Of a DNA stretch of 64,000 nt, positions 1 to 10,700 are shown piece by piece (within the stretch, counting starts at the first letter, position 1; each line of letters starts with the position of its first letter). The DNA is from Certhia americana. Taxonomy: Eukaryota > Chordata > Aves > Passeriformes > Certhiidae. Under the pieces are notes generated by a model that was given only the letters and a program-made list of their open reading frames with translations, searched no databases and was not told the origin of the DNA. Location of the stretch: the NCBI GenBank assembly GCA_018697195.1, contig CM031870.1:2148787-2212786 (forward strand). The letters run 5' to 3'. The position numbers and the translations under genes were made by a program.

Positions 1-121
1 CAGTGTGAGCGGGGTGGATCCGCCACGATCCGCTCCCGCTCCGCTCCCGTTCCCGTTCCCGTTCCCGTTCCAGTCCCCCCCCGCTCCGATCCCGCTCCCT
101 TCAGGGCACAGCGGGCACATC

Positions 122-365
122 ATGGGCTCCCTGCGGCTCCTCGTCCCCCGTTGGTGCCGCTACGCTTCCCCCGCTCTGCTGCGGGCGCGGAGCGCAGCCC
201 CCGCGGTTGGATCCGGGCAGGCTCCGCTCCTGTCCCGGTCCCCAGACCAGGGCCCGCTGCCGGGCTGGAGAACGTGCAGCTCCTCCCAAGGCTCCTGCAA
301 ACTGCCCGGCAGCGACCCGAGAGAAAACAGTGCTGGCAGCTCTGCTGCAGCTACCGAGGAGCAGA

Positions 366-400
<35 letters not shown>

Positions 401-3400
401 GGTGTGGAGTTCGGGACCCTGTCTGATAAATTTTCCTCTAGAAAATATTACCACAAAACCACAGCGCGCTTTCGGGATTTAAAGCTTCGAGAAGAAGGAG
501 AAGAAGAACCAGAAAGAAAACCTCGACGTGGCCCTAGGAACACTCCATACTGGTACTTCCTACGGTGCAAAGCCCTCATCAAAGAGGACAAGGTTTGAGC
601 CCAGCTCTTCTCTTGTTTTTAATAGCACTGGTGAAAGATGCGTCTCTGACCAGTCTCTGTCACTTGGTGTCTTTACAGAAAGAATGAAAATAAGAATTTC
701 TTGTAGAATCCTCGTATAACGGTTTGGGTTGAAAGAGACCTTAAAGATCATCCAGTTCTACCCCTTGCCTTCCACATTCCCAGGTTTTTCCAAGCCCTGT
801 CCAACCTGACCTTGGACACTTCCAGTGATCCCGGGGCAGCCACAGCTGCTCTGGTCAGCCTGTGCTAATGTCCCACTTCCCTCACAGTAAAAGATTTCTT
901 CCCAATATCTAACCTAAATCTCCCCTCTGTCAGTTTAAAGCCATCCTCCCCTGTCCTGTTACCACATGCCCTCATTCAAAAACCCTCTCCAACCTTCTTG
1001 TAAGGAGCCCTGCACCTTGTACTACACTCTGCCTACAGCTGCATGTATTAATATCCATTGTTGTTGATTCTCTTGCTGTCTTATGATGGATTTTTCTCAT
1101 CCTTGTAGCTGGCAGAGGCTCTGGAGCTGTTTGAGGTACAGATGCTGAAGGAGGAGCGTGTCCAGCCAGAAGAAAGCAATTACACCGTTCTCATTGGCGG
1201 CTGTGGCAGGGTTGGCTACGTGAAAAAGGCATTCAGGCTCTACAATGATGTAGGTTCAACTTCTCCCTCGCAACATTTTTTAAGCTAAAAGCTTTTCAAG
1301 CATTCAGTCAGGTTACTTTGTCTCCAAAATGCTTTGCATTAGTGTTGGTACCTTCTTGGCCTGAAACTCTTACAAACAACTTGAAACATTCAAGCTATCC
1401 TTTTTGTGAACAGGCTACTTCTTCTCTTCCTTTAGATGAAAAAACGAGGTTTAATCCCCACAGAGGCCACCTACACAGCCCTGTTCAACGCCTGTGCTGA
1501 GTCTCCATGGAAGGACTCGGGGTTGCAGAGTGCCCTGAAACTGCGGCAGCAGCTGCAGAGCAAAAACGAGGAGCTGAACCTCATCACCTACCACGCCCTG
1601 CTGAAGGTCTGTGCCCTCTGCTCAGACCTCAGGATGTGCTTGGATGTACTCAAGGTAAATAGGTTGCTTTTCTCCTATTAAACCTATTCTGTGCTGTGGT
1701 TAAAGCTCGTGGAATTCATTTAATTTAATTTCCAGCAGACATAATTACAGATCATGTGTTTCTATTTCATTGATCCTTATTGCCATACAGTGAAATTGTA
1801 GGTACCAAACTCTAAGCTTAATTACCTAAAAGGAGGGAACTTTGGCTTTAAAACTGGCTGGGTGTGTCCAAAACTTGTTTCATCTATTCCCAGAAGATGA
1901 CTGTGATATTTGAGCTTCATCATAGTGGGTAACCAGGAAGTTTAATACTCTCTCTGCTCTTTTCAGGAAATTGTGCAGAAGGGCCATGTCCTCACAGCTG
2001 AGACCTTCAGCTTCCTTCTCATGAGCTGCATAAAAGACAACGAAAACGGGTTCAGATTTGCCTTGCAGGTTTGTCCTCCTGTTCTGGGAGGGGGGAAAAT
2101 GCTGCTGCATTGTAACTCAGCACCTGAACACATGGAAAGCAGAGGGATGGTGAAATGGGAGGAGTTCAGCTCCTCCTAGCACAAGTTCTGAAAACCAGGC
2201 TTTGCTCAGGACTCAAATCCTATGCTGGTAAATAACCCTGGGTCATCTTACAGGGCTCTCCAGCTCAAGGTCACTGTCCTTGTCATGCTGTAAATTCACT
2301 CCTCCTCACACAGATCCCATTTACAGATGTACTTACAGGCTGCTAGAGATGCTCCTGTTATTTAATGTCCGTCTTCCCCCCTTCAGGTTTGGCAACAAAT
2401 GAATAAGCTGGGAATAAAGGCCGACAGCCACACCTACAACCTGATGCTGCGTGCGGCCAGAGACTGTGGGATAGGTGATCCCACTGTGGCCTCTAAACTC
2501 CTGCTCTGTCCCCCTGAGAACTCACCTCAGCTAAAGCTGCTACCTGGCAGGCAGAAGGAAAAGGTGAAAAATCAGAGGAAGAAGGGATCAGAGAGCGCTG
2601 GTGTCCAGCTGGATGTGGAAGCTATGGAAAAGCAGTTATTTCAGGAGAGTTCGGCGCAGCCTGAGGAACGGAGCCAGCAACAAAATAAAGATGTGGCTCG
2701 GGCTGAAGCAAAACCATCTGCTCCTGACAGCCCCAGCATCACTCACAGCGGGGCTGGAGCCTTGATGAGGAGAGCCCAGAGTGAGATGGAACAGGAACAG
2801 CCGAGGAGCCAGAAGCTGCCTTTCTGCAACCTGCCCAACTTGTTGGATTCCAGGATAGCTGACACAGCTGTGGTTTCCCTGGGGACAGTGGCCACACCAT
2901 CCCACAGACTGGCTCTGATGGGGGACGTGGAGGGATTCTTGAACAAAATGAAAGAGGACAATGCAGAGCCCAACATTAAAACGTTCACGTTACTGGCTGA
3001 GCTGGTGGAACCCCAAAGCCCCTCAGAGTCCTCTTTGCTGGCACTGCTGGATGATCATAAAGTAAAAGTAGATGTGACCTTCTTTAACACTTTAATGAGG
3101 AAGAGAAGTAAACAGGGAGACTTGGAGGGAGCAAAGGTGAGAGAAAAACCTCAGAACCAGCCCCTCAACGCCTCCTTGTCTAAAGCCTCTCTTTTGCTGA
3201 GTCCCATTTCTCTGTCCAGAAACTGGGATCTCACACTTTCCCACAAGGCAATGCCTGGGTTAATTCTTAAGTATTTATGGGTTCTGTTCTAGCAGGTCCA
3301 GCTCCCTGTCTGGAAAGCTACAGTAAGAATTTTTGGGAAGTGATGCCAACATTTGTATCTTGCAGAGTGTGCTGCCAGCTCTGGTGAAGAGGGGACTGTC

Positions 3401-4370
3401 ACCTAACCTCCAGACATTTTGTAACTTGGCAATTGCCTGCCACAAACAGCAAGAGGGACTGCAGCTGCTCTCAGATTTGAAGGTAATCAAAGAAAAATTC
3501 TCTACTGCTTGGGGTCTGAGCTGCAGGAGGAGGCAAAGTGAAGTGTTAATGTTTTTAAAAGACCTGCTGAGGTTTTTGTGGTGAGTGGCTTTGTTCCCTT
3601 CCCAAAAACAGAGTAGCTCGAGCTCAGGTGGTTTGTCCTGCAACTGTGCTGGCACTGCACAAGCTGCTTCACAGGTCCTGTGATGAGAGCTGTGCTCCTT
3701 GTGTAAAAATGCCTCGGCCTTTTCCTTCTACAGGTCCTGCACTAGTCAGCAGATAAACTCGTTTAACTGTAATTTGTTCTTTCCAGAGGTCTGGAATAAC
3801 TCCCAACAAGTACATCTACAGCACCCTCATTGCTGCTGCTGTCAGGCAGCTGGATTACAGTTACCTCACAGAGATCCTGCGGGATATGAGGAATAACCAG
3901 GTGCCTCCCAATGAAGTGATCATCCGGCAGCTGGAGTTCGCAGCACGGTACCCTCCCAAATTTGACAGGGTAAGGAGCCAGGACTGGACAGGCTGTGCAA
4001 GCATCAACAAGGGAGGGGAATCATAAATAAGATGATTTAATATCTGCCTGAGTGTCCTTTGGGTTTGTCTGGTCTGGCTGATGATTATTTGATTGCTGTT
4101 TCTTCGCTAGCATCTTGCAGCTCCTGCAGGCTGGTGCTGAAGTGAGCTCTCATCTGATAGAAACTTGTTCTGTTGATTTTCTCTTTGCAGTACAAGTACA
4201 AAAACCCTTACCTGGAGAAGATTGATGGTTTCCGTGGCTACTACTACAGGTGGTTAAAAGTTATGGCTGGAGAGGAGACCCCCCACCCCTGGGCCAAGTA
4301 CAGGACAGCAAAGCCTGAGGGGCAGGACAGCAGGGCAGAGGCTGTGCAGGAAAAGGGAGCAGGGTGCTGA
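122..4370 (+). CDS. PTCD1: PTCD1, mitochondrial pentatricopeptide repeat protein 1 (8 coding exons)
   Basis: Spliced gene with coding exons 122-592, 1109-1249, 1436-1654, 1967-2068, 2387-3136, 3366-3482, 3787-3969 and 4191-4370. All have GT/AG borders and every intron is phase 0; the sum is 2163 nt, or 720 aa, close to the ~700 aa of mammalian PTCD1. The start at 122 begins [20 protein letters not shown], an arginine-rich, acid-free leader typical of mitochondrial targeting; an upstream in-frame ATG at 5 would add a proline-rich stretch and is less likely. PPR-like helices are visible (for example [20 protein letters not shown] in exon 2 and [22 protein letters not shown] text in exon 5). The C-terminal exon carries [20 protein letters not shown]. 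Family knowledge: PTCD1 acts in the mitochondrial matrix on leucine tRNAs and 16S rRNA. Oddities are a run of ten aspartates encoded by pure GAT (368-397) and a CR1 fragment in intron 1. The gene converges on BUD31. Confidence 0.93.
368..397 (+). repeat. Coding (GAT)10 microsatellite, poly-Asp tract in PTCD1 exon 1
   Basis: Ten uninterrupted GAT codons followed by GAA sit inside the PTCD1 reading frame and encode ten aspartates after the presumed mitochondrial leader. A pure codon repeat of this kind is prone to length change by slippage without breaking the frame. Confidence 0.95.
705..1020 (-). mobile_element. CR1 LINE fragment (3' end) in PTCD1 intron 1
   Basis: On the plus strand the block starts with the reverse complement of the avian CR1 tail (GGTTTGGGTTGAAAGAGACC). 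It continues with the usual 'ccaagccctgtccaacctgaccttggacacttcca' type text, so the element lies on the minus strand. It is diverged and truncated, and sits wholly within the intron. Confidence 0.85.
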
Positions 4371-4480
4371 AGTTTCAAGTTCTTCCAGCACAAGGAAGAT
4401 GTGTGACTTGCTTCTTTAAACTGGGTTGTAGTAAAGCTGCTTTGTGTATCCCCAACCCCCAGTTCTTGCAGTAGTTACAT

Positions 4481-4486
4481 AATAAA
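4481..4486 (+). terminator. PTCD1 poly(A) signal AATAAA
   Basis: A canonical AATAAA lies 111 nt after the PTCD1 stop codon, followed by T-rich sequence. A short 3' UTR of about 130-140 nt is implied. The opposing BUD31 poly(A) signal is about 480 bp away, so the two transcripts probably do not overlap. Confidence 0.7.
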
Positions 4487-4969
4487 TTATTTCCTTTTGT
4501 TTTAAGGAGGAACAAATACATTTTCAGTGAATTTCCTTCACCAGGTCAGGATTAATGGGCTGTAGTTTAGCAAACCCTGTGCAAAACAAGAAGCAAAACA
4601 AGATTTAACAGGGGTTTAGCTCAGTGCTGGTTTTGTCTGTGCCCTGTCACTTCACATGTGACCTCTGAGTCTCTAGACTGCTGGCATTCATGAAGGGATC
4701 TGTGCATTAATTCCAGTTACAAACCTCAGCAGAGAATTCCAATGAAGTGCAGCTTCCCATCTGCACATGGTATGGGAAGAACTCAGACTGGACATTTGGG
4801 AACTGTATTTCCTTTCCATACAGCCTTTAAAATGGACTTAGTTGAGAAAAGAACCCAGAGCAGCTCACAATGTGCAGAACAACCTGCAAGCACCCAGAAC
4901 ACATCCAACAGAAGAGTGGCACAGGAATGTTTCACTGGAAGATCACACCACTCTCTCAGGAAGGCAAGC

Positions 4970-4975
4970 TTTATT
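4970..4975 (-). terminator. BUD31 poly(A) signal AATAAA (minus strand)
   Basis: TTTATT on the plus strand reads AATAAA on the minus strand, about 200 nt downstream of the BUD31 stop codon. This position suits the end of its 3' UTR. Confidence 0.65.
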
Positions 4976-5178
4976 TTAAAATAAATGGCTACACAAAACC
5001 CTACTCCAAAACACCCCCCATTTATGCACAATCCAGGTGATCACGCTGCTGCTTTTAATTGTTATACAGAAATATCCCATCACAGAAAACAGCTGTAATT
5101 GCACTCATAGTCCATTCAGCAGGAGGAGGAGGAGGATGTCCCTCAGAGTTCAAAAAACAAGTTTGCTGGCAAAAGGTT

Positions 5179-6574
5179 TCACCCAGAGCAGCCTCTGCAT
5201 CCACAGTGAGTGCACTCAATGATTCTGCCCTGGAAAACAAACATCAGGAGGGTGTTACTGCCAAGCCACAGCCAGAGCAGCAGGCTCAGGCCTTGAGGCA
5301 GGGAATGGCTCTGGGTGGGGAAGGGTTTCCACAGTTTGGTGTTATTTCCCATACTCTTAACAACCTTAAATGAATGCCAAAGCTGACAGTAACTTTAACA
5401 CCAAGTGGACATCAATTCCACCAGCAAAGGCAGAGGAAATTACGAGGAAGAACAGCAGTACTCCCTCTGCTGTCTCCGAGCTGGGAGAAGCCAGAACAGC
5501 TACTGCAGAGCAGAGGAACAAGGTGGAGACTCACCACTTCCAGCTTGCTTTTGGGGACCCTGCAGATGCAGTTGGTCCCAAAGTTGGTGTCCCGAGTCTG
5601 GATGCAGCGCAGGCAGCAGAGGTTCTCGTAGCCCTGCTTCTTCCACTTAGCAATCAGGTTTTTGTCAGCATAGCCCTCCTTGATGCAGTACTCATAGAGC
5701 TCTGAGGAGGAGCAGACACTGTCACAAGTCTCACTACAAGGAGTTACCAGCTGTAGTAACCAGCAGGTAAAGCCAGGCAGTTGCCAAGCTTTCCCTCCAT
5801 CCTCCTTCCCCAGAAACCTGATCCCACCAACTCCCAGTTCCAGTGGATTCCACAGGTGAACACCTCACTCACTCCAGTATTCCCCTGCCCCAGGTAAAGC
5901 CCTTGCCCTCCTCACCCCTGCTGATTGCTTTCCTCTTGTAGAAGAGATCAAAGATGTAACGTGTTTTCTGGTGGTGGATCCTGAAGATGGGCCAGAGGGA
6001 CTCCACTTTCCTCTTCCCTTCGTGTGGCTCTGTCTCCGCTGCAACACAAACACCAGGTGACCAAGTGCTTCCCTCAGCCACTTTCCAATGAACTGTTCCA
6101 AGAACGTTATAACTTTAATATGTGACACATTAATGGGAGGAGACTGAAATGAGAGAGACTTGACCTGGAACAGCTCCTTTAGGATACAAAACCAATGGCA
6201 GTGGGATGACATGACCCACACTGGGATCAGGGGTGACTTCATGTCCACAGCAACAACACGGACAGGAACTACCAGTTCCTCCACACACCCATGAGCTTCA
6301 GCCCTGAACCAGCTGTAACCAAAGCTCTGGTCTCCATAACCCCAAAATTAGGGACCAGCATGGCCCAGGATCAACCTGCAGCACCACTGGAGGCACAGAC
6401 ACAAGAAAGATCCATCTGTATTCATCAAGCAGCTCTTGGGAGCTTGTTTTGGGGTCCCATCCCTGAGAACACCCACTCACCTTCTCTCATCTTCTGATCC
6501 AGCTCGTCCAGTGTGGGCTCGATCAGCTCCCAGCCATCTGGAGGAGGCTTCCTGCTCCTCTTCACTTTGGGCAT
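5179..6574 (-). CDS. BUD31: BUD31, spliceosome-associated G10 protein (4 coding exons)
   Basis: Minus-strand coding exons are 6481-6574, 5916-6038, 5535-5701 and 5179-5229. Their sum is 435 nt, exactly 144 aa plus stop, the length of vertebrate BUD31. The product starts [20 protein letters not shown], has a central [20 protein letters not shown] segment, and ends in the cysteine-rich zinc-binding region [12 protein letters not shown] preceded by [10 protein letters not shown]. The protein appears essentially identical to the mammalian one. BUD31/G10 is a nuclear component of activated spliceosomes. The coding exon continues into 5' UTR up to an acceptor near 6634, and a noncoding first exon is predicted at about 7478. 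The gene is head to head with PDAP1 and convergent with PTCD1. No damage is visible. Confidence 0.97.
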
Positions 6575-6949
6575 TGCCTCGGGAACGAGAGGGACAAAAG
6601 GCGAGGGGAACTGCCAACACTTCCTCAGAATCACTGAGAAAAATAAAAAGAAAACAGCTGTGAGCTATATTCATCCTAAGGTTCCTGTGCCCCCTTCCCA
6701 TTTTCCACTTCAAGGATAAAAATGAGCTTTACAGAGCTCTTGAAAGAGGTGAAAGCTCTGTGACTGATGCACAGTAAGTCAGTTTTTCTCCTCAGCAAAG
6801 CGCGGCAGCCACTCCTCGAAGGTGACAACTCCAGGTGACAACTCCGGTCAGATGCCGGTGCTACAGAGGGCGCCCGGCCCGGCCCCGACAGCCGCACAGC
6901 GGAACCCGGGGCTGGCGGCGTGAGGGGAGACCGCAGCTCCTGGTTCCGA

Positions 6950-7475
6950 TTCTTGTCCTGACCCCGATCCCGGCCCTGACCCGCAACCCTGTCCCTGCCC
7001 AGGTCCCTGTCCGGGTCCTGATCCCTGTCCCGGCCCCTGTCCCGGCCATGATCCCTGTCCCGATCCCGGTCCCTGATTCCTGCTCCGGTCCCTAATCCCG
7101 GTCCCTGTCCCGGCACTAATCCCTGTCCCTGTCCGGTCCCGGTCCTGTCCCTGATCCCAGCCCCGGTCCCGGCCCCGCTCCTGACCCCGATCCCTGTCCC
7201 GGCCCTGATCCCTGTCTCTGTCCGGTCCCGGCCCTGGTCCTGATCCCGGTCCCGGTCTTGGCCCTGATCCTGATCCCGGTCTCCAATCCCGGCACTGATC
7301 CCTGTCCCTGTCCGGTCCCGGCCTTGGCCCTGATCCTGATCCCGGTCCCGGTCTTGGCCCTGATCCTGATCCCGGTCCCGGTCCCGGCCTTGGCCCTGAT
7401 CCTGATCCCGGTCCCGGTCCCGGCCCTGATCCCTGTCCCTGTCCGATCCCAATCCCGGTCCCGGTCCCGGTCCTC
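6950..7475. repeat. Hexamer-based minisatellite (GATCCC/GGTCCC/GGCCCT variants) upstream of BUD31
   Basis: About 500 bp are built from 6-bp variants such as ccggtc, cctgat and ccctgt. A higher-order 30-bp unit is seen best at 7324-7420. The BUD31-sense strand is G-rich with frequent GGG runs. Because the period is a multiple of three, several frames stay open on both strands, which produces long Arg/Asp/Gln/Gly or Pro/Ile reading frames that are not genes. The array lies in the BUD31 first intron or promoter. Confidence 0.9.
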
Positions 7476-7477
7476 AC

Positions 7478-7770
7478 CGCCCGCTCCTGTCGCGCCGCCG
7501 CCGCCGTCACCCGGGGGCCTCTCGCAGCGCCGCCCCCTGCGCTGCCCTCCGCGCTGCCTGAGCAAAACGCTCCCCGCCGCCCGCGCCGCCGCCCCGAGAG
7601 AGGAGAGAAACCCCCGGTGGGGCACCGGCCCCGGTCACCGCTGTCCCTCCGGGAGCACCGGGAGCGGCGGCGCTGAGGGCAGCCCAGCGGCGGGGGCCTG
7701 GCGTGGGGGCGGTTCCGGTTCCGGTTCCGGGCGCCGCTCGGGCCGGGGGGGCCGCGCCGCCATCGCCGCG
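7478..7770. promoter_or_regulatory. Bidirectional BUD31/PDAP1 CpG promoter with putative noncoding BUD31 exon 1
   Basis: BUD31 (minus) and PDAP1 (plus) diverge from this very CpG-rich block. A minus-strand donor (exon base 7478, GTGAGG at 7477-7472) would splice to the 5' UTR acceptor at 6634, giving BUD31 a noncoding first exon beginning somewhere in 7480-7650. Three consecutive GGTTCC units at 7711-7728 create repeated TTCCGG ETS-type cores just upstream of the PDAP1 ATG. Transcription start sites cannot be placed exactly from sequence. Confidence 0.6.
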
Positions 7771-10700
7771 ATGCCGAAAGGTGGTGGGGGCCGGGCCGAG
7801 CGTTCCCCCGCGGGGAACGGCGGCGGGGAGGGGGCACGGGGGGCAGAGAGGAGGGCGCTGAGGGGGTGTGTGGGCCGCCCCACAGGGCGCGGGCAGGGCT
7901 CGTGTTCGCCCCCGGCTGTAAAGATGCCGCGGCGGGTCCGCTCTCCCCGCTCTTGGCGGAACCTGCCGGGATCCCTTTCCCCCTTTCCGGCCGTCCCCGC
8001 GGCTGTGCTCAGGGCTCCGGGAGGCTCTCGGTTTCTCTGTCCCCCCGCTCTCGGCGCTCCGGAGGTGTCTCTCCCCGGCAGACGGGCGCGTTCCCCTCAG
8101 AGCCCGTTCCGTGCCCCCCTCAGCAGCGCAGCACCCCCGGGGGTGTCCGGGCATCCCGTGGGACCGGCATGGGCTCCATGTGCTCCTGCTGGGACGGGAA
8201 CCGCGGCCGCTTCCCCTGGGACGGGGCTTGGGGCTCCCGGAGCCCGGGGAAATGGGGGTTCGGCCCCAGAGGGGGCTGGCTCAGCCCGGGGGATGGAGGG
8301 GCGGCGGAGGGGGTCGGGGTCCGGCCCCGGCGGGGTTCAGGAGCTCCGGGTGCGGCTGCTTTGATGTGGCTCCGGTTTGGGTGTTCCGGAGCGGGCACCG
8401 ACTTGCTCCTCGTGTGATTCAGGAGCAGGGATGAGGCACCCCGCCGGGCTGTCACAGCTCGGCAGGATCCACCCAGAACCTTCTCCACATGCACCATCTG
8501 CATAATTGGCTCTGGCAAACCCCGGGCACACACGTTTAAAACCAGCTCCTCCTCGTTGTTGTTCTGCCCTGCGGTTTGCTCCGCTTTATTTCATCAGCTT
8601 TTCCCAGCCTTTAGCACCAAACTGATCCCTTGCTTAGATTTTATTTAACCACTTCATATTGGGTCCATTTGCAGTGATAGAAGAGGGCTGAAGCTTTCAC
8701 GTGGTTTTTGTGAAGGCAAAGAACCGTGGTTAGTTATAACCCCATTTTAAATGCTGTGTAGCCAAAGGATTTCCTTCTCTTTATTTCATTGTACAGATTT
8801 ACATGTTTGATTCAAACCTTTTGCATTTTGGAAGAAGAGGATCTTTGGTCATTTTCCCCCAAGTCAGTGGGATTGTTCTGTTGTTGGCAGAAGAGTGGAT
8901 TTTGCCACTCACTGTTAATATAAAAGGGAGGGGTATTAACCAGCTACTAATAAATTTTTACAGGATTATTTCTGATTAATTTCCTTTTTTTTCCTCCTAA
9001 TACTTTGATTTTAAAAAGAAGAGATTCTATCAGTATCATTCCATTCTCTTTCATCTAAACTCCTTAATTAGGCTGTTTAAAGCTGAAGACAGGTGTGTTT
9101 GAACATGGGCCTGCCTGGGCACCACTGGGCTTTGCTGCAGGTGAAATGTGCAGGTGATTCTATTTTAAAAGTGCTTCACAGAGGTGGGAAAGAAATTCCT
9201 GTTTTCAGATGACAAAACGGAGGCACAGAGCTGGTCAGTGGCAGGAGTTGGATCAGCTCCCCATGTCTGATGTGAGGTTTGATCTCCCTGCACTGTGCTG
9301 AGCTCACATGGGCTTCATCCTTCCATTTGCTTCTTTTTAGGCTTTTAATGTAAAATAATTTCTCTTTAGTTGCCTTTCCCCCCCACCCCTCCTTATCATC
9401 ACTGTTTATTTGTAGTAATGAGCAGTTTGTGTTCCTTGGTCCTGAGCCCAGTGTGGATTTCTGGAGCAGCTGGGTGAGGAGCCTGGCCCTGGCTGGACAA
9501 GGAGCACAGTTTGGTTTTTTGGGGGCTGGTGTGTCACAGATGTCACTGTTGTTCCTTTTGGGGTGATGTCATGAGCTCAGCAGTGAGGTAGTGTCTCCCC
9601 AGGAGCATTCCTGTGGCAGATTTCCCTTCCAGTGTCAGTGTTCCCACCTGAGATGGCTGGGAACAGACAAACACAAAACACCTGTCTGGCTGCACCAAAG
9701 CTTTAGGGTTTAGGGTTTGAGAGCCTGTGAGCTTCTCCAGCTGAATACAGGGAGAAAAATTTGGGTTTTGCACTTCCCCATTTCTTTTGGAAAAGTAGTT
9801 CAGGAGGTTCTGTGGAGCTTCACAGTGGCGTCTTGGGACGGAACAAAGGCATTGTGAGAGTTTTCTGTGCTGAGCCAGGAGAATTGATCAGAAAATGTTG
9901 GATCTCTAAGGCTCCCAGTCCAACAGCACCCAGTGAGAGAGCAGTGGCAGATCTCCCATGGACCCCACACAGTGCCAAAGAGGGAGGGCTGATCCCTCAT
10001 CCCTCCCCATCACTGGAAGGTTCCCGTTGTCCTCTGCAGGTGAAGTGGGGAGGATGAGAGAGATCCAGTGTTTCCTGCTCCTGCCGTGGGACTGCCAGCT
10101 CTCCTGCAGTGGCACACAGCTGCCTTGCCTGAGTTGTTTGCTTTTGGCCAGTCTCCCTCACTCAAGGCTGTGGATTGTCCAACTTGCTTCCCAGTTCTTT
10201 GGGCTGGAAGAACATTACCAGAGCAGTGGGTTGAAGGGAGCATTATGGCTTCAGCAGTTCATTAATCAAAAGAATTTGGGAATATGGGCAGTGCCATCCA
10301 CAGTGACTCCCCCTCTTGGTTCCTAGAGCTTGTTTTTATTTTTCCTCATAAAGCAGTAAAACATGGAGGCTCCTTTTAGTACCTCTTCAGCTCCCATTAT
10401 AATCCCAAAGCTTTTGTCCAAATAACTTCCTATTTTCTCCTGGCACAGTGGGAGGGGTTAAGGAGCCAAGCTTGTTGGAATGCTGGTTGTAACCACAGGA
10501 ACACACTGTGATTCCTCCTGTGCAGGAAATTGGGATCTGCTGTGGGACAGCATCCCTTGCCAGCCTGGGAAGGGCATTGGAGAGGGCACAGGCAGGGAAG
10601 AGTGATATCAATAATCCCAATTCTCTGTGCACCTCTCCTAAAAATCTTGGAGCTGCTCACTAAGTTCAGTGGGGGCTTTGTTGTTTAGGGTCTATCAGAG

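Noticed and set aside
6676..7837. Long minus-strand ORFs (258, 329 and 169 codons) rich in Arg/Asp/Gln/Gly or Ser/Gly/Pro upstream of BUD31
   Set aside because: They are produced by the hexamer minisatellite, whose period is a multiple of three, and by CpG-island sequence. They lack domain-like composition and overlap a promoter.
7258..8417. Plus-strand ORFs of 368 and 183 codons across the PDAP1 first exon
   Set aside because: GC-rich low-stop sequence; the true PDAP1 frame uses only 13 bases of exon 1 here, and the ORFs have repeat-derived Pro/Ile/Val text.
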